This document shows positions 18,233-27,281 of a stretch of DNA of 64,000 bases, piece after piece. Under the pieces are notes generated by a model that made no database searches, was not told the DNA's origin, and saw nothing but the letters and a program-made list of their open reading frames with translations. Position 1 is the stretch's first letter; each line of letters begins with the position of its first letter. The stretch spans positions 186,001 to 250,000 of the forward strand of contig JAFEFL010000070.1 of NCBI GenBank assembly GCA_018240595.1, written 5' to 3'. The stretch is from Pseudomonadota bacterium. GTDB taxonomy: Bacteria; Pseudomonadota; Alphaproteobacteria; Rhizobiales; Xanthobacteraceae. The position numbers and the translations under genes were made by a program.

Positions 18233-19657
18233 TCAGGCGTCGAGCGTGAAAATCTTGCCCGGGTTCATAATGTTGTGCGGATCGATGCTGCGTTTGATCT
18301 GACGCATGAAATCGAGCGCCGGGCCGAATTCATCGACCAGATAAGCAATCTTTCCCTGTCCGACACCGTGCTCCCCGGTGCAGGTGCCGTCCATCGCAAT
18401 CGCGCGCCGCGCCAGCCGCGCGGTGAAGTCCTTGACGCGGGCAAGCTCGTTTTTGTCATCGCGATCGAAAAGCACGGCGACATGGAAATTGCCGTCGCCG
18501 ACATGGCCGACGATCGGACCGAACAGCCCACTCTCGGTGAGATCCTTCTTGGTTTCGGCCACGCAATCGGCGAGCCGCGAAATCGGCACGCAAACATCGG
18601 TTGGCGACACCTGGGCCCCGGGCCGCAAGGTCAGGCACGAAAACGCCGCATCGTGGCGCGCCTGCCAGAGCTTGCTGCGCTCCTCCGGCCGTGTCGACCA
18701 ATGGAATTCGCCGCCGCCATGCTCGGCGGTGATCGCTTTGAACATCTCGACCTGCTCGTCGACAGAAGATGACGTGCCGTGGAATTCGACAAACAAGGTC
18801 GGCGTCTCGGCCAGCGATAATTTGGAATAGGTGTTGCAGGCGCGGATCTGCAACTCGTCGATAAGCTCGATGCGCGCGATTGGCAGGCCCATCTGGATGG
18901 CGGCAATCGCCGTCTGGCAGGCGCCGTCTAGGCTTTCGAAGGGGCAGACGGCAGCGGCCACCGTTTCGGGGATGCCGTGTAGGCGCAGCGTCACTTCGGT
19001 GATGATGCCGAGCGTACCTTCCGAACCGACCAGAAGGCGCGTCAGGTCATAGCCCGCCGACGACTTCCTGGCGCGATGCGCGGTGCGAATGACGCGCGTG
19101 TCCGGCATCACCGCCTGAAGCGCGATCACGTTCTCGCGCATGGTGCCGTAACGCACGGCGTTGGTGCCAGACGCTCGCGTCGCCGCCATGCCGCCAAGGC
19201 TGGCGTCGGCGCCCGGATCGATGGGGAAAAACAGCCCCTTGTCGCGCAAGTGATCATTTAGTTGTTTGCGCGTCACGCCGGCCTGTACGGTGCAGGTCAG
19301 GTCTTCCTCATTGACGGCAACGATCGCGTTCATGCGCGACAGGTCGATGCACAGGCCGCCGAACGGCGCATTGACCTGCCCTTCCAGTGACGTGCCAGTG
19401 CCGAAGGCAATGATCGGCGCGCCATGTTGCGCGCAGAGACGAACGGCCTCCTGAACCTCGGCCGTGCTTTCGGCAAAGAAGACGGCATCGGCCATCTGCG
19501 GCCGATGCCAGGTCATGGTGTTGGCGTGATGCAGCCGCACGGCTTCGGCGCGCGAGACGCGCTCGGGCCAGCGTTGCGTCAGCGCCTCGATCACCGCCTC
19601 GATGTCAGGTTGCGGCTCGCCGCTCGCCAGGGGTTGGGCCAAGGTGCACTCCTTCAT
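18233..19657 (-). CDS. FAD-binding D-lactate/glycolate-type dehydrogenase (GlcD/DLD family)
   Basis: A flavoprotein of about 474 residues that oxidises a D-2-hydroxy acid to the 2-oxo acid. It has a FAD_binding_4 domain (IIAFGTGTSLEGQV, then DPGADASLGGMAATRASGTN, and LLVGSEGTLGIITEVTLR) and the FAD-oxidase C-terminal domain with TCTGEHGVGQGK near the end. The start is uncertain: ATG at 19657 (MKECT) has purine-rich GGGGATGGAAG before it, while ATGs at 19666, 19705 and 19717 and a start at 19771 are in frame. It is divergent from the EthD-like gene. Substrate could be D-lactate, glycolate or a longer 2-hydroxy acid. Confidence 0.87.
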   Translation of the reverse strand: MKECTLAQPLASGEPQPDIEAVIEALTQRWPERVSRAEAVRLHHANTMTWHRPQMADAVFFAESTAEVQEAVRLCAQHGAPIIAFGTGTSLEGQVNAPFGGLCIDLSRMNAIVAVNEEDLTCTVQAGVTRKQLNDHLRDKGLFFPIDPGADASLGGMAATRASGTNAVRYGTMRENVIALQAVMPDTRVIRTAHRARKSSAGYDLTRLLVGSEGTLGIITEVTLRLHGIPETVAAAVCPFESLDGACQTAIAAIQMGLPIARIELIDELQIRACNTYSKLSLAETPTLFVEFHGTSSSVDEQVEMFKAITAEHGGGEFHWSTRPEERSKLWQARHDAAFSCLTLRPGAQVSPTDVCVPISRLADCVAETKKDLTESGLFGPIVGHVGDGNFHVAVLFDRDDKNELARVKDFTARLARRAIAMDGTCTGEHGVGQGKIAYLVDEFGPALDFMRQIKRSIDPHNIMNPGKIFTLDA

Positions 19658-19804
19658 CGCTTCCATCCCCGGCAAAGGGACCGGGGCGGCGAATATTTGA
19701 AGCATGAAGTATTCCATTCCGCCGGCAAAGAATCCATAGTTTGGCAGGCCGCCGCCGGAGACCTGGCTCATCCGGCGGCGAGCGGACGGCCGGCAGGAGA
19801 TGGA

Positions 19805-20503
19805 ATGTCACACGACTTTGCCTTCGAAGTGGCGCTGCGCGGCGAAGAGAGCCAGCCGGGCGCGCTGGCGGCATGGTTTGTGGACGGGCCGCTGCAGGCA
19901 CTGACGCCCCTGCCCGGCCTCAAGAGCCTCGACCAGTATCTGCCGATCGGCGGCGCCTCACGCGACCCGTACAATCACGACGGCGTCGGGCCCCTGATGC
20001 TGTTGATGCTCGTCTTTCGGACGCGGTCGGCGTTGAACGAAGCCCGTTCCGCGATCGCGGCCGCGTTTGAACGGCTCCCTGCGTCCATCGCCGCGACCGG
20101 CGCAGGTTGCGAACGTCTCCTTTATCCGGTCAGCGAAGGCGGTGCGCCCGCGCCGTTGCAGGCGCCGTTCTCTTACGTCGTGCGCTACCATCGGCCCGCC
20201 GACGACGAGGTGCTGTTCGTCCGCAACTATCTCGCCACGCATCCGCACACCCAGGCCAGGCTTCCGGCGATCCGCAGCATCCTTTGTTACGTGCCGATCG
20301 AGGCGAATGCCGCCAACGGACGTCTGGCCGATGCCAATTACATGGTCGGTAACGAAGTCGTGTTCGACGATGCCGATGCCTTCGGCGCCGCCATGGCTTC
20401 CCCGGCGCGCGAGGAACTGCGTGCGCACTATCGCGAGTTTCCGCGCTTCACGGGAGCCAACACGCATTATCCGATGCAGCGCACGCGCCTGTTCGAATCG
20501 TAG
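19805..20503 (+). CDS. EthD-like dimeric alpha-beta barrel protein
   Basis: A 232-residue cytoplasmic protein. The segment around FVRNYLATHPHTQARLPAIRS resembles the EthD core (a ferredoxin-like fold where HxPxxARLPG is typical), and a second similar half precedes it, suggesting a duplicated dimeric alpha-beta barrel. The C-terminus has FPRFTGANTHYPM. EthD-like proteins assist oxidative or isomerisation steps in ring or hydroxy-acid catabolism, but no reaction can be assigned. The ATG at 19805 is preceded by AGGAGATGG. It is divergent from the GlcD-like dehydrogenase and probably works with it. Confidence 0.65.
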   Translation: MSHDFAFEVALRGEESQPGALAAWFVDGPLQALTPLPGLKSLDQYLPIGGASRDPYNHDGVGPLMLLMLVFRTRSALNEARSAIAAAFERLPASIAATGAGCERLLYPVSEGGAPAPLQAPFSYVVRYHRPADDEVLFVRNYLATHPHTQARLPAIRSILCYVPIEANAANGRLADANYMVGNEVVFDDADAFGAAMASPAREELRAHYREFPRFTGANTHYPMQRTRLFES

Positions 20504-20858
20504 CGCCGCGAACGGCCAGAGTGCCGCATTGCGATGCAAAACCAGAACTGTGCAGGCGGCCTGTGCCTCAAATATCCCCATTGGCCGCCCCAATCGCTAT
20601 TGCACCCCTCCGGCATACATTTTAAGCTTCAAGTAATTGGTGCCTTTGCCCAGTCCGGCCGAGTGGCTTCGATGCTCCGTTCCGTTGCGGTGAGAAAGCC
20701 TGCAGTGTGGTGCCCATCCCACAACGCCGATGACTGCCGGCCGCTCTTGGCCCCCACATGCGTGGCGCCCGGGCTTTCGCAGCGCGCATTTCCACCCATT
20801 CGACATATGACGGCCGCGACCAGGCGTGCGGCATGACCCGTGAACCGGAGGAATCCCA
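20504..20858. other. Intergenic stretch of 355 bases before the second importer operon
   Basis: I find no supportable gene here; a 100-codon open frame (20534-20836) has no ribosome site and an improbable composition. A 7-bp inverted repeat, GGCGGCC (20555-20561) and GGCCGCC (20583-20589), lies just after the EthD-like gene and could form a weak terminator, although no T-run follows. The rest should contain the promoter of the binding-protein gene at 20859 (CCGGAGGAAT just before its ATG is the ribosome site). No clear -35/-10 pair is visible. Confidence 0.4.
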
Positions 20859-22394
20859 ATGACAGCGGCCATCGACCGTCGCACCTTGATGCAATTGCTT
20901 GGTCTCGGCGCTGCCGGTGGCGCGACGCTCGGCCTGCTCTGGCCGGCCGCGGCGCAGCAGGCCGATGCCGTGACCATCGGATGGCCGAGCGACGTGCCCT
21001 CCTGGGATCCCAACCAGCGTTTCACGCCGGAGGCGCAGCATATCTACAAGCTGGTGTTCGATCAGCCGCTCGATCAGGATCCCAAACTCGCGCTGGTTCC
21101 GGCCCTGATCAAGACCTGGGACATGGCAGCCGACGGCAAGTCGCTCAAGGTCGAGCTGCGCGATGACGTCGTCTTCCACGACGGCGCCAAGATGACGACG
21201 GAAGACTTCCGCTACACCTTCTTCGAGCGGATCAAGGCGGGACACGCCGTCGACACCAAGAACTCCTGGCGCAACGTCTCCGATATCGAAATTTCGTCGC
21301 CGACCCAGTGCATCGTCAAGTTCTCCGCCCCCGCCGTCACGGCGCCGCAGTGGCTGGCCTTCATGGGCAGCTTCGTCGTGCCGAAGAAATACATGGAATC
21401 CGTCGGCGTCGAGAAATTCCGCGAGAAGCCGATCGGCAGCGGCCCCTACAAGCTGGTCGATTACCAGCTCAATACGCGCATGGTGCTGGAGCGCAACGAG
21501 CAGTATTGGGGGCCGAAGCCGAAGCTCAAGCGCGTCACCATCGAGATCATCAAGGATCCGTCGGCCCGCGTCGCGGCTCTGCAATCCGGCCAGATCGACC
21601 TCACCATCAACGTGCCGGTGCGCGAGGTCGTGCGCCTCGAACGCGAGCCGACACTGGCCGGCGAGATCAACCCGATCACCCGCGTCATGCTGCTGCAATG
21701 CCGCAACGACCAGGGCTTCGCCGACCAGAACATTCGCCTCGCCGCGCATCACGCCATCGACAAGGCCGCGCTGTCCAAGGCGTTCTTCAACAACGCCGCG
21801 GTGCCGCTGTCGGTGCCGGTGACGCCCGGCACGCCCGGCTTCCCGGCCGACTACAAGTTCGCCTACGATCCGGACAAGGCCAAGGCCCTGCTTGCCAAGT
21901 CCGGCTTCGACATGAACAAGCCGGCGAAGATCACCTTCGGCTCCACCAACGGCCAGTTCCCGAGCGATTACGACATCGCTCGCGCCATCCAGCAGATGTG
22001 GAAGAAGGTCGGCATCGACGCCGAGCTGGAGACCATCGAATACGCCAAATATTTCGAACTCAACCGCGGCGGCAAATTGCCCGACGCGATGCTCTATAGC
22101 TGGGACAACGCCACAGGCGATCCGGAAATTTTCGCCGGCTACCTGCTCAACACCAAGATGCCCTTCTCGGCGTTCAAGGATCCGGTGGTGGGCGACAAGA
22201 TCGCGCCGCTGTTCGGCGTCACCGACTATCAGGCTCGCATCCAGGGCTACAAGGACGTGGTGAAGTTCGCCGTCGACTATGGCGCGACGATCCCGCTGCT
22301 GCAGAGCGTGCAGACGGTGGTCCGCAAGAAGAAGCTGAACTACGAGAAATTCGGCAATGGCTGGGTGCTCGCCAACACCATGTCGTGGTCGTAA
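20859..22394 (+). CDS. ABC importer, family 5 solute-binding protein
   Basis: A 511-residue periplasmic binding protein of the DppA/OppA family. The N-terminus DRRTLMQLLGLGAAGG with the later AAAQQAD gives a signal peptide with a twin-arginine-like RR. Family signatures include KVELRDDVVFHDGAKM and GSGPYKLVDY, and LERNEQYWGPKP in lobe I. The ATG at 20859 follows CCGGAGGAATCCC. Two permeases and a double ATPase follow, with an NADPH:quinone-reductase-like enzyme after them. The ligand is not known; peptides, opines or glutathione-like compounds are all possible. Confidence 0.9.
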   Translation: MTAAIDRRTLMQLLGLGAAGGATLGLLWPAAAQQADAVTIGWPSDVPSWDPNQRFTPEAQHIYKLVFDQPLDQDPKLALVPALIKTWDMAADGKSLKVELRDDVVFHDGAKMTTEDFRYTFFERIKAGHAVDTKNSWRNVSDIEISSPTQCIVKFSAPAVTAPQWLAFMGSFVVPKKYMESVGVEKFREKPIGSGPYKLVDYQLNTRMVLERNEQYWGPKPKLKRVTIEIIKDPSARVAALQSGQIDLTINVPVREVVRLEREPTLAGEINPITRVMLLQCRNDQGFADQNIRLAAHHAIDKAALSKAFFNNAAVPLSVPVTPGTPGFPADYKFAYDPDKAKALLAKSGFDMNKPAKITFGSTNGQFPSDYDIARAIQQMWKKVGIDAELETIEYAKYFELNRGGKLPDAMLYSWDNATGDPEIFAGYLLNTKMPFSAFKDPVVGDKIAPLFGVTDYQARIQGYKDVVKFAVDYGATIPLLQSVQTVVRKKKLNYEKFGNGWVLANTMSWS

Positions 22395-22424
22395 CGGCGC
22401 CGACGATCTCGACAAGCCGGACTT

Positions 22425-22474
22425 GAGTGGTTCGGCGGCTATCGCGCCGCCGGCGCGAGGGGCGCCAGCCACTC
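22425..22474 (+). promoter_or_regulatory. Intercistronic three-way RNA junction between binding-protein and permease genes
   Basis: An outer 8-pair stem (22425-22432 with 22467-22474, one G-U pair) encloses two hairpins back to back: 22434-22439 with 22446-22451, and 22452-22456 with 22462-22466. All elements fit without overlap. It lies 30 bases after the binding-protein stop and 22 before the permease start. Like the simpler hairpins in the other importers, it could protect the upstream transcript or limit read-through. Folding is inferred from complementarity only. Confidence 0.5.
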
Positions 22475-22496
22475 CCCGCCGCACCCGGAGCAATGC

Positions 22497-23513
22497 ATGC
22501 TTGCCACTGTCCTGACGCTCATTGGCAGGCGCGTGCTGCTGTCGTTCCTGATCCTGTTCATCGTCTCGGTGCTGCTGTTCATCGTGCTCCGGGCGCTGCC
22601 GGTCGATCCGGCGGCCATGTCCCTGCCGCCCAACGCCACCGTCGCCGAGATCGAGGCCAAGCGCCACGAGATGGGCCTCGATCTCTCCCTGCCCCAGCAA
22701 TACCTGATCTGGCTGTCGCATGCCGTCAGCGGCGATCTCGGCAATTCCATCCAGTTCCGCCGCGGCGTGCTCGGTCTCGTCGCCAGCACCTTGCCGGCGA
22801 CGATCGAACTCGCGGTGCTGGCCATGCTGGTTGCCTCGCTGCTCGGCCTGGCCGGCGGCCTCGCCCTTTTTCACGTCCGCGGCACCGCCAAGGAGCCGGC
22901 GCTCGATCTCGGCACCGTCATCCTGTTGTCGCTGCCGGAATTCCTGTGGGCGCTGTTTTTCATTCTCGTCGTCGGCGTCGCATTGCGCTGGCTGCCTTTC
23001 ACCGGCCGCATCGATCCCGATATGCGTCTGCCGGTCACAACCGGTTTCCTGCTGATCGATTCATGGATTGCCGGGCGGCCCGATATCTTCCGCAGCGCCA
23101 TCGAGCATCTCATCCTGCCATCGCTGGCGCTCGGCATCGCGTTTTCGCCGGCGATCATGCGCGTGCTGCGCTCCAGCCTCATCGATGTCTATCAGGAAGA
23201 CTATATCCATCTCGCGCGCCTGCGCGGCCTCGGCGAGAAGCACATCCTCATCCGCCATGCGCTGAAAAACGCCATCCTGCCGACGCTGAGCCTCATGGGC
23301 GTGCAGTTCGGCTTCCTGTTCGGCGGCACGCTATTGGTCGAGCTGATCTTCTCCTATCCCGGCCTCGGCAACCTGATGGTCGATGCGGTCCGCAATGCCG
23401 ACCTGCCGATCATCCAGGCGGTCGGCCTCACATATTGCATCGTCGTGCTGTCCATCAACACGATCGTCGACAGCCTGTACGTCATTCTCAATCCGAAGCT
23501 GAGGCTGCGGTGA
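22497..23513 (+). CDS. ABC importer inner-membrane permease (DppB type)
   Basis: A 338-residue permease of the BPD_transp_1 family. The first membrane helix is LLSFLILFIVSVLLFIVL; a periplasmic loop with AEIEAKRHEMGLDLSLP follows, then five more helices. The EAA loop lies near LRGLGEKHILIRHALKNA, and FSYPGLGNLMVDAV is a strong family signature. The stop overlaps the next gene's ATG by one base (TGATG). The ATG at 22497 is used. Confidence 0.9.
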   Translation: MLATVLTLIGRRVLLSFLILFIVSVLLFIVLRALPVDPAAMSLPPNATVAEIEAKRHEMGLDLSLPQQYLIWLSHAVSGDLGNSIQFRRGVLGLVASTLPATIELAVLAMLVASLLGLAGGLALFHVRGTAKEPALDLGTVILLSLPEFLWALFFILVVGVALRWLPFTGRIDPDMRLPVTTGFLLIDSWIAGRPDIFRSAIEHLILPSLALGIAFSPAIMRVLRSSLIDVYQEDYIHLARLRGLGEKHILIRHALKNAILPTLSLMGVQFGFLFGGTLLVELIFSYPGLGNLMVDAVRNADLPIIQAVGLTYCIVVLSINTIVDSLYVILNPKLRLR

Positions 23514-24382
23514 TGGCCGCCCGCGCATTCACCTCCCTGCCGCCGTGGCTGCGGTCGGGCCGCGTCCTTATTGGCCTGACCATCGTCGCCGCGCTGGCCA
23601 TCTGCGCGCTGCTCGCGCCGCAGATCGCACCACACGATCCGAACGAACAGAACCTGTTGACCACTTTTCTGCCGCCGGCCTGGATGCAGGGCGGCGATCC
23701 AGCTTACCTGCTCGGCACCGACAGCCTAGGCCGCGATGTGCTGTCGCGGCTGATCTACGGCGCGCGCGTCGCCATGATGGTCGCCGTGTTTGCGTCATTC
23801 GGCGCCATGATCGTCGGCGCGACATTGGCTTATATCGCCGGCTATTTCGGCGGCCGCGTCGATGCGCTGATCGGGCGCGCGGTCGATGTCTGGATGTCGT
23901 TCCCGCCGGTCATCCTGTCGCTGATCCTGATGGTCGGTCTCGGCATCGGCCTGCGCAACGTCATTCTCGCCATCATCTTGGTCGACTGGACGCGGTTCTG
24001 CCGCGTCATGCGCAGCGAAGTCCTGGTGATCGCGCGCAAGGACTATGTCGCGGCGGCCCGCCTGCTCGGGTTTTCGCATGCCCGCACCATCACCAGCGAG
24101 ATCGTCCCGGCGACGGTGCCGCTGCTGATCACGCTGCTCAGCCTCGAAATGGGCGTTGCCGTGATCGTCGAGGCGCTGCTGTCCTTTGTCGGCATGAGCG
24201 TCGGCCCGCAAACGCCGGCCTGGGGCCAGATGATCGCCGATGCGCGGCAATACATCTACGATTCGCCGTGGGGCCTGATCCTGCCCATCCTGGCGATTTT
24301 CCTCGCGGTGTTCGGCTTCAACATACTTGGCGACGGTCTGCGGCGCACGCTCGACGTCCGCGTCACCGCGCAGCGGACCTGA
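23513..24382 (+). CDS. ABC importer inner-membrane permease (DppC type)
   Basis: A 289-residue permease with the OppC/DppC N-terminal helix (GLTIVAALAICALLAPQIA), the GTDSLGRDVLSRLIYGAR motif, and an EAA loop around AAARLLGFSHARTITSEIVP. The frame is open far upstream, but translation should begin at the ATG at 23513, which overlaps the previous stop. The ATPase gene starts four bases after its stop. Confidence 0.9.
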   Translation: MAARAFTSLPPWLRSGRVLIGLTIVAALAICALLAPQIAPHDPNEQNLLTTFLPPAWMQGGDPAYLLGTDSLGRDVLSRLIYGARVAMMVAVFASFGAMIVGATLAYIAGYFGGRVDALIGRAVDVWMSFPPVILSLILMVGLGIGLRNVILAIILVDWTRFCRVMRSEVLVIARKDYVAAARLLGFSHARTITSEIVPATVPLLITLLSLEMGVAVIVEALLSFVGMSVGPQTPAWGQMIADARQYIYDSPWGLILPILAIFLAVFGFNILGDGLRRTLDVRVTAQRT

Positions 24383-24386
24383 CGCC

Positions 24387-26252
24387 ATGGATACCCTAGC
24401 CGCCCGAAAACTCAGCGTCAGCGCCGCTCTTGCCGGGCGTCCGGTCAATGTGATCGACAACCTCGATTTCACGCTGGCGCCGGGACGCATCCTCGGCATT
24501 GTCGGCGAATCCGGGGCCGGCAAGTCGATGATCGGCCGCACCATCGCGCAGCTATTGCCGCCGCTGTTTTCGGTGTCGCAGGGCGAGCTGATGTTCGACG
24601 GTCAGGATCTGGTGACCATGGCCGCAGAGGATCGCCGCGAGCTGCTCGGGCGCGACATCGCCTTCGTGCCGCAGGAGCCGATGTCCGGCTTGAACCCGGT
24701 GCTGACCATCGGCCGGCAGATCGACGAACACCTCGCGCGGCTGAAGGTCGGCGGGCGCCGCGCTCGCTTCGATCGGGCCATCGAAATGCTGGAAGCGGTG
24801 CACTTGCCGCGCGCGCGGGAGCTGCTCTCCAAATATCCGCATCAGCTGTCGGGCGGCATGTGCCAACGCGTGCTGATCGCCATGGCTTTTGCCAGCCGAC
24901 CGAAGCTTCTCGTCGCCGACGAACCGACGACCGCGCTCGACGTCACGATCCAGGCGCGTATCGTCCAGCTGATTGCCGAGATGCAGCGCCAGGACGGCAC
25001 CAGCGTCGTCTTCATCACGCACGATCTGCGGCTCGCCGCCCAGATCTGCGACGAGATCCTGGTGCTCTATGCCGGCCGCGTCGCCGAATACGGACCGGCG
25101 CGCGAGATCTTCGCCCGCCCCCGGCATCCCTACACACGCTGCCTGCAGCTCGCGAATCCCGTGATGAGCGGCGCCCGCCGCGGGCTCTTCACTTTGCCGG
25201 AGCGGATGCCGGGCCTCGCCGCGCTCAGCGGGCTGACCGGCTGCGCCTTCGCGTCACGCTGCCCGGTCGTCAAGGACGATTGCCGGTCGGTCGCGCCGCC
25301 GCCGGTCGAAGTCGGCCCGGCGCATCGCGCGGCCTGTCTGCACAGCGAATTGACCGCCACGATCGCCGCGCCCGACCTGCCGGCTGAAGCCGAGCCGTCC
25401 GCCGCCGCGCCACTGCTGACCGTGAACAATCTCGGCAAGACCTTCCGCGTCGGCCGGGGCTTCTTCCGCCATGAGAGCGTCGAGGCGGTCAAGAATGTGA
25501 ACTTCGATCTCGCCGACAACGAGTTCGTTGGTATCGTCGGTGAAAGTGGCAGCGGCAAGTCAACCGTGGCGCGCATGCTGTGCGGTCTGGAAACCACGAC
25601 ATCCGGCACGGTGGCATTGGCCGGCCGCGACGTCAGCGCCGGCGATGCCGCAGCGCGCCGCCATCTGCGGGCTTATGCCCAGATGGTGTTCCAGGACCCG
25701 CAATCGGCGCTCAATCCGCGCCGCCGCGTCGGCAGCATCGTGACGCAATCGATGGAGGCGACCGGCACCGGCGACCGCGCCGCGCGGCTGGCCCGCGCCC
25801 AAGCGCTGCTCTCGGAAATCGGCCTGCCGCCGGAAGCGGCGCTGCGCTTTCCGCCGCAGCTCTCCGGCGGCCAGCGCCAACGGGTCAATATCGCGCGCGC
25901 GCTGTGCGCCGAGCCGCGCATCCTGATCGCCGACGAAATCGTGTCGGGACTCGATGTGTCCGTGCAGGCGCAGCTGCTCAATCTCCTGCTGCGGCTGCGG
26001 CGCCAGCGCGGCTTCGCCATGCTGTTCATCTCGCACGATCTGTCGGTCGTCCGCTATCTTTGCGACAAGGTGTTGGTGATGTACCGCGGCGAAGTGGTCG
26101 AAAGCGGCCCGACCGCCGAGGTCTTCGACAATCCGCAGCACGCTTACACAAAGGCTTTGCTCGCCGCCGTACCGCCCGATGATCCGTCGTCGGCGTGGAG
26201 CCCGAGCACGGAAGCTTCGGACCGCGACGCCGCGACTGGAAATCCACTCTGA
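24387..26252 (+). CDS. ABC importer fused double ATPase
   Basis: A 621-residue protein with two ABC ATPase domains. Domain 1 has GESGAGKSM, LSGGMCQR and LLVADEP, then an oligopeptide-type C-terminal Cys-rich tail (CAFASRCPVVKDDC). Domain 2 starts near residue 345 and has [17 protein letters not shown] and ILIADEI. Walker A of domain 1 ends in Ser-Met, not the usual Ser-Thr, and Walker B of domain 2 has DEI instead of DEP. It energises the second importer. The ATG at 24387 is the first that gives the usual domain start. Confidence 0.9.
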   Translation: MDTLAARKLSVSAALAGRPVNVIDNLDFTLAPGRILGIVGESGAGKSMIGRTIAQLLPPLFSVSQGELMFDGQDLVTMAAEDRRELLGRDIAFVPQEPMSGLNPVLTIGRQIDEHLARLKVGGRRARFDRAIEMLEAVHLPRARELLSKYPHQLSGGMCQRVLIAMAFASRPKLLVADEPTTALDVTIQARIVQLIAEMQRQDGTSVVFITHDLRLAAQICDEILVLYAGRVAEYGPAREIFARPRHPYTRCLQLANPVMSGARRGLFTLPERMPGLAALSGLTGCAFASRCPVVKDDCRSVAPPPVEVGPAHRAACLHSELTATIAAPDLPAEAEPSAAAPLLTVNNLGKTFRVGRGFFRHESVEAVKNVNFDLADNEFVGIVGESGSGKSTVARMLCGLETTTSGTVALAGRDVSAGDAAARRHLRAYAQMVFQDPQSALNPRRRVGSIVTQSMEATGTGDRAARLARAQALLSEIGLPPEAALRFPPQLSGGQRQRVNIARALCAEPRILIADEIVSGLDVSVQAQLLNLLLRLRRQRGFAMLFISHDLSVVRYLCDKVLVMYRGEVVESGPTAEVFDNPQHAYTKALLAAVPPDDPSSAWSPSTEASDRDAATGNPL

Positions 26253-26276
26253 ACAACCACTCCCGGAATCCGAGCC

Positions 26277-27212
26277 ATGAGCGACATCGCCGCCATCCAA
26301 TTCTCCGCCTATGGCGGCCCGGATGTTCTTTCAATGAATCGCATCGCAGCGCCGGTGGCGCGCGCCGGCGAAGTCGTGGTCGAGGTGCACGCCGCCAGCG
26401 TCAATCCGATCGACTGGAAGGTGCGCGCGGGTCTGTTGCGCAACATCATTCCCGTGGCATTTCCGATGACCACCGGCCGCGATGGCGCAGGCATCATCAG
26501 TGCGGCCGGCGACGGCGTATCGCCTGACCGCATCGGCCAGCGCGTCTGCTTCCTGGCCTCGCGCGGCGTCGGCACCTTCGCGGAGCGCATCGCGCTGCCG
26601 GCAGCACTCGCCGTTCCGATTCCCGATGCGCTTACGACGCCGGAGGCCGCGGCGCTACCGCTCGGCGGCCTGAGCGCCTGGGCGGCGCTGGTGTCGGCGG
26701 CGCCGGTGACCGCGGGGATGAAAGTGCTGATCCATGCCGGTGCCGGCGGCGTCGGCTCGATGGCCATCCAGCTCGCCCGTCACCGCGGTGCTTACGTGGC
26801 CGCCACCTGCTCCGCCGCCAATGTCGACTTCGTCAAATCCCTCGGCGCCGATTTGCCGATCGCCTACGACCGGGACGACTTCTCGAAGGCCATTGCCGAT
26901 GTCGACGTCGTGTTCGACACGCTCGGCGGCGACGTGCACCGCAAGAGTTACGGGGTGCTGCGCAAGGGCGGCACCATGGTTTGTCTCGTCGCGGCCCCGT
27001 TCGAAGACGAAGGCGCGGCCCATGGCGTGACTGTCAAAGTTGCGCAGGTGCTTCCCGACCCGGACGCCTTGACCCGGCTTGTCGAACTGGTCGCTGCCGG
27101 CATCGTCAAGCCGATCGTCGGCAAGACTTTGGCTTTTGGCGACTTTGCCGAAGCCCACCGGCTGTCCGAGCGCGGTCATGGCCGCGGCAAGATCGTGGTG
27201 ACCAGGCGCTGA
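26277..27212 (+). CDS. NADP-dependent quinone-oxidoreductase-like enzyme (zinc-free MDR family)
   Basis: A 311-residue medium-chain dehydrogenase/reductase. It has the N-terminal catalytic domain (ASVNPIDWKVRAG, FPMTTGRDGAGII) and a Rossmann fold with AGAGGVGSMAIQLAR. The zinc-binding Cys residues of alcohol dehydrogenases are absent, as in quinone oxidoreductases and enoyl reductases. It would reduce quinones or alpha,beta-unsaturated carbonyls with NADPH. It lies 24 bases after the importer ATPase gene and is probably the last gene of that operon. Confidence 0.87.
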   Translation: MSDIAAIQFSAYGGPDVLSMNRIAAPVARAGEVVVEVHAASVNPIDWKVRAGLLRNIIPVAFPMTTGRDGAGIISAAGDGVSPDRIGQRVCFLASRGVGTFAERIALPAALAVPIPDALTTPEAAALPLGGLSAWAALVSAAPVTAGMKVLIHAGAGGVGSMAIQLARHRGAYVAATCSAANVDFVKSLGADLPIAYDRDDFSKAIADVDVVFDTLGGDVHRKSYGVLRKGGTMVCLVAAPFEDEGAAHGVTVKVAQVLPDPDALTRLVELVAAGIVKPIVGKTLAFGDFAEAHRLSERGHGRGKIVVTRR

Positions 27213-27281
27213 ACGCCGTTACGCCGTTCGCTGAGATGCAAGGCCCGCGATCGGTGATCGAACTTGGGCGTCTGGCCCGCC

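Noticed and set aside
20534-20836. 100-codon plus-strand open frame before the second importer
   Set aside because: It has no ribosome site, an odd composition and no resemblance to any family I know.
20622-22874. 750-codon minus-strand open frame opposite the second importer
   Set aside because: The plus-strand binding protein and permease are clear. The antisense protein is low complexity (His/Arg/Asp/Gln-rich) with no motif.
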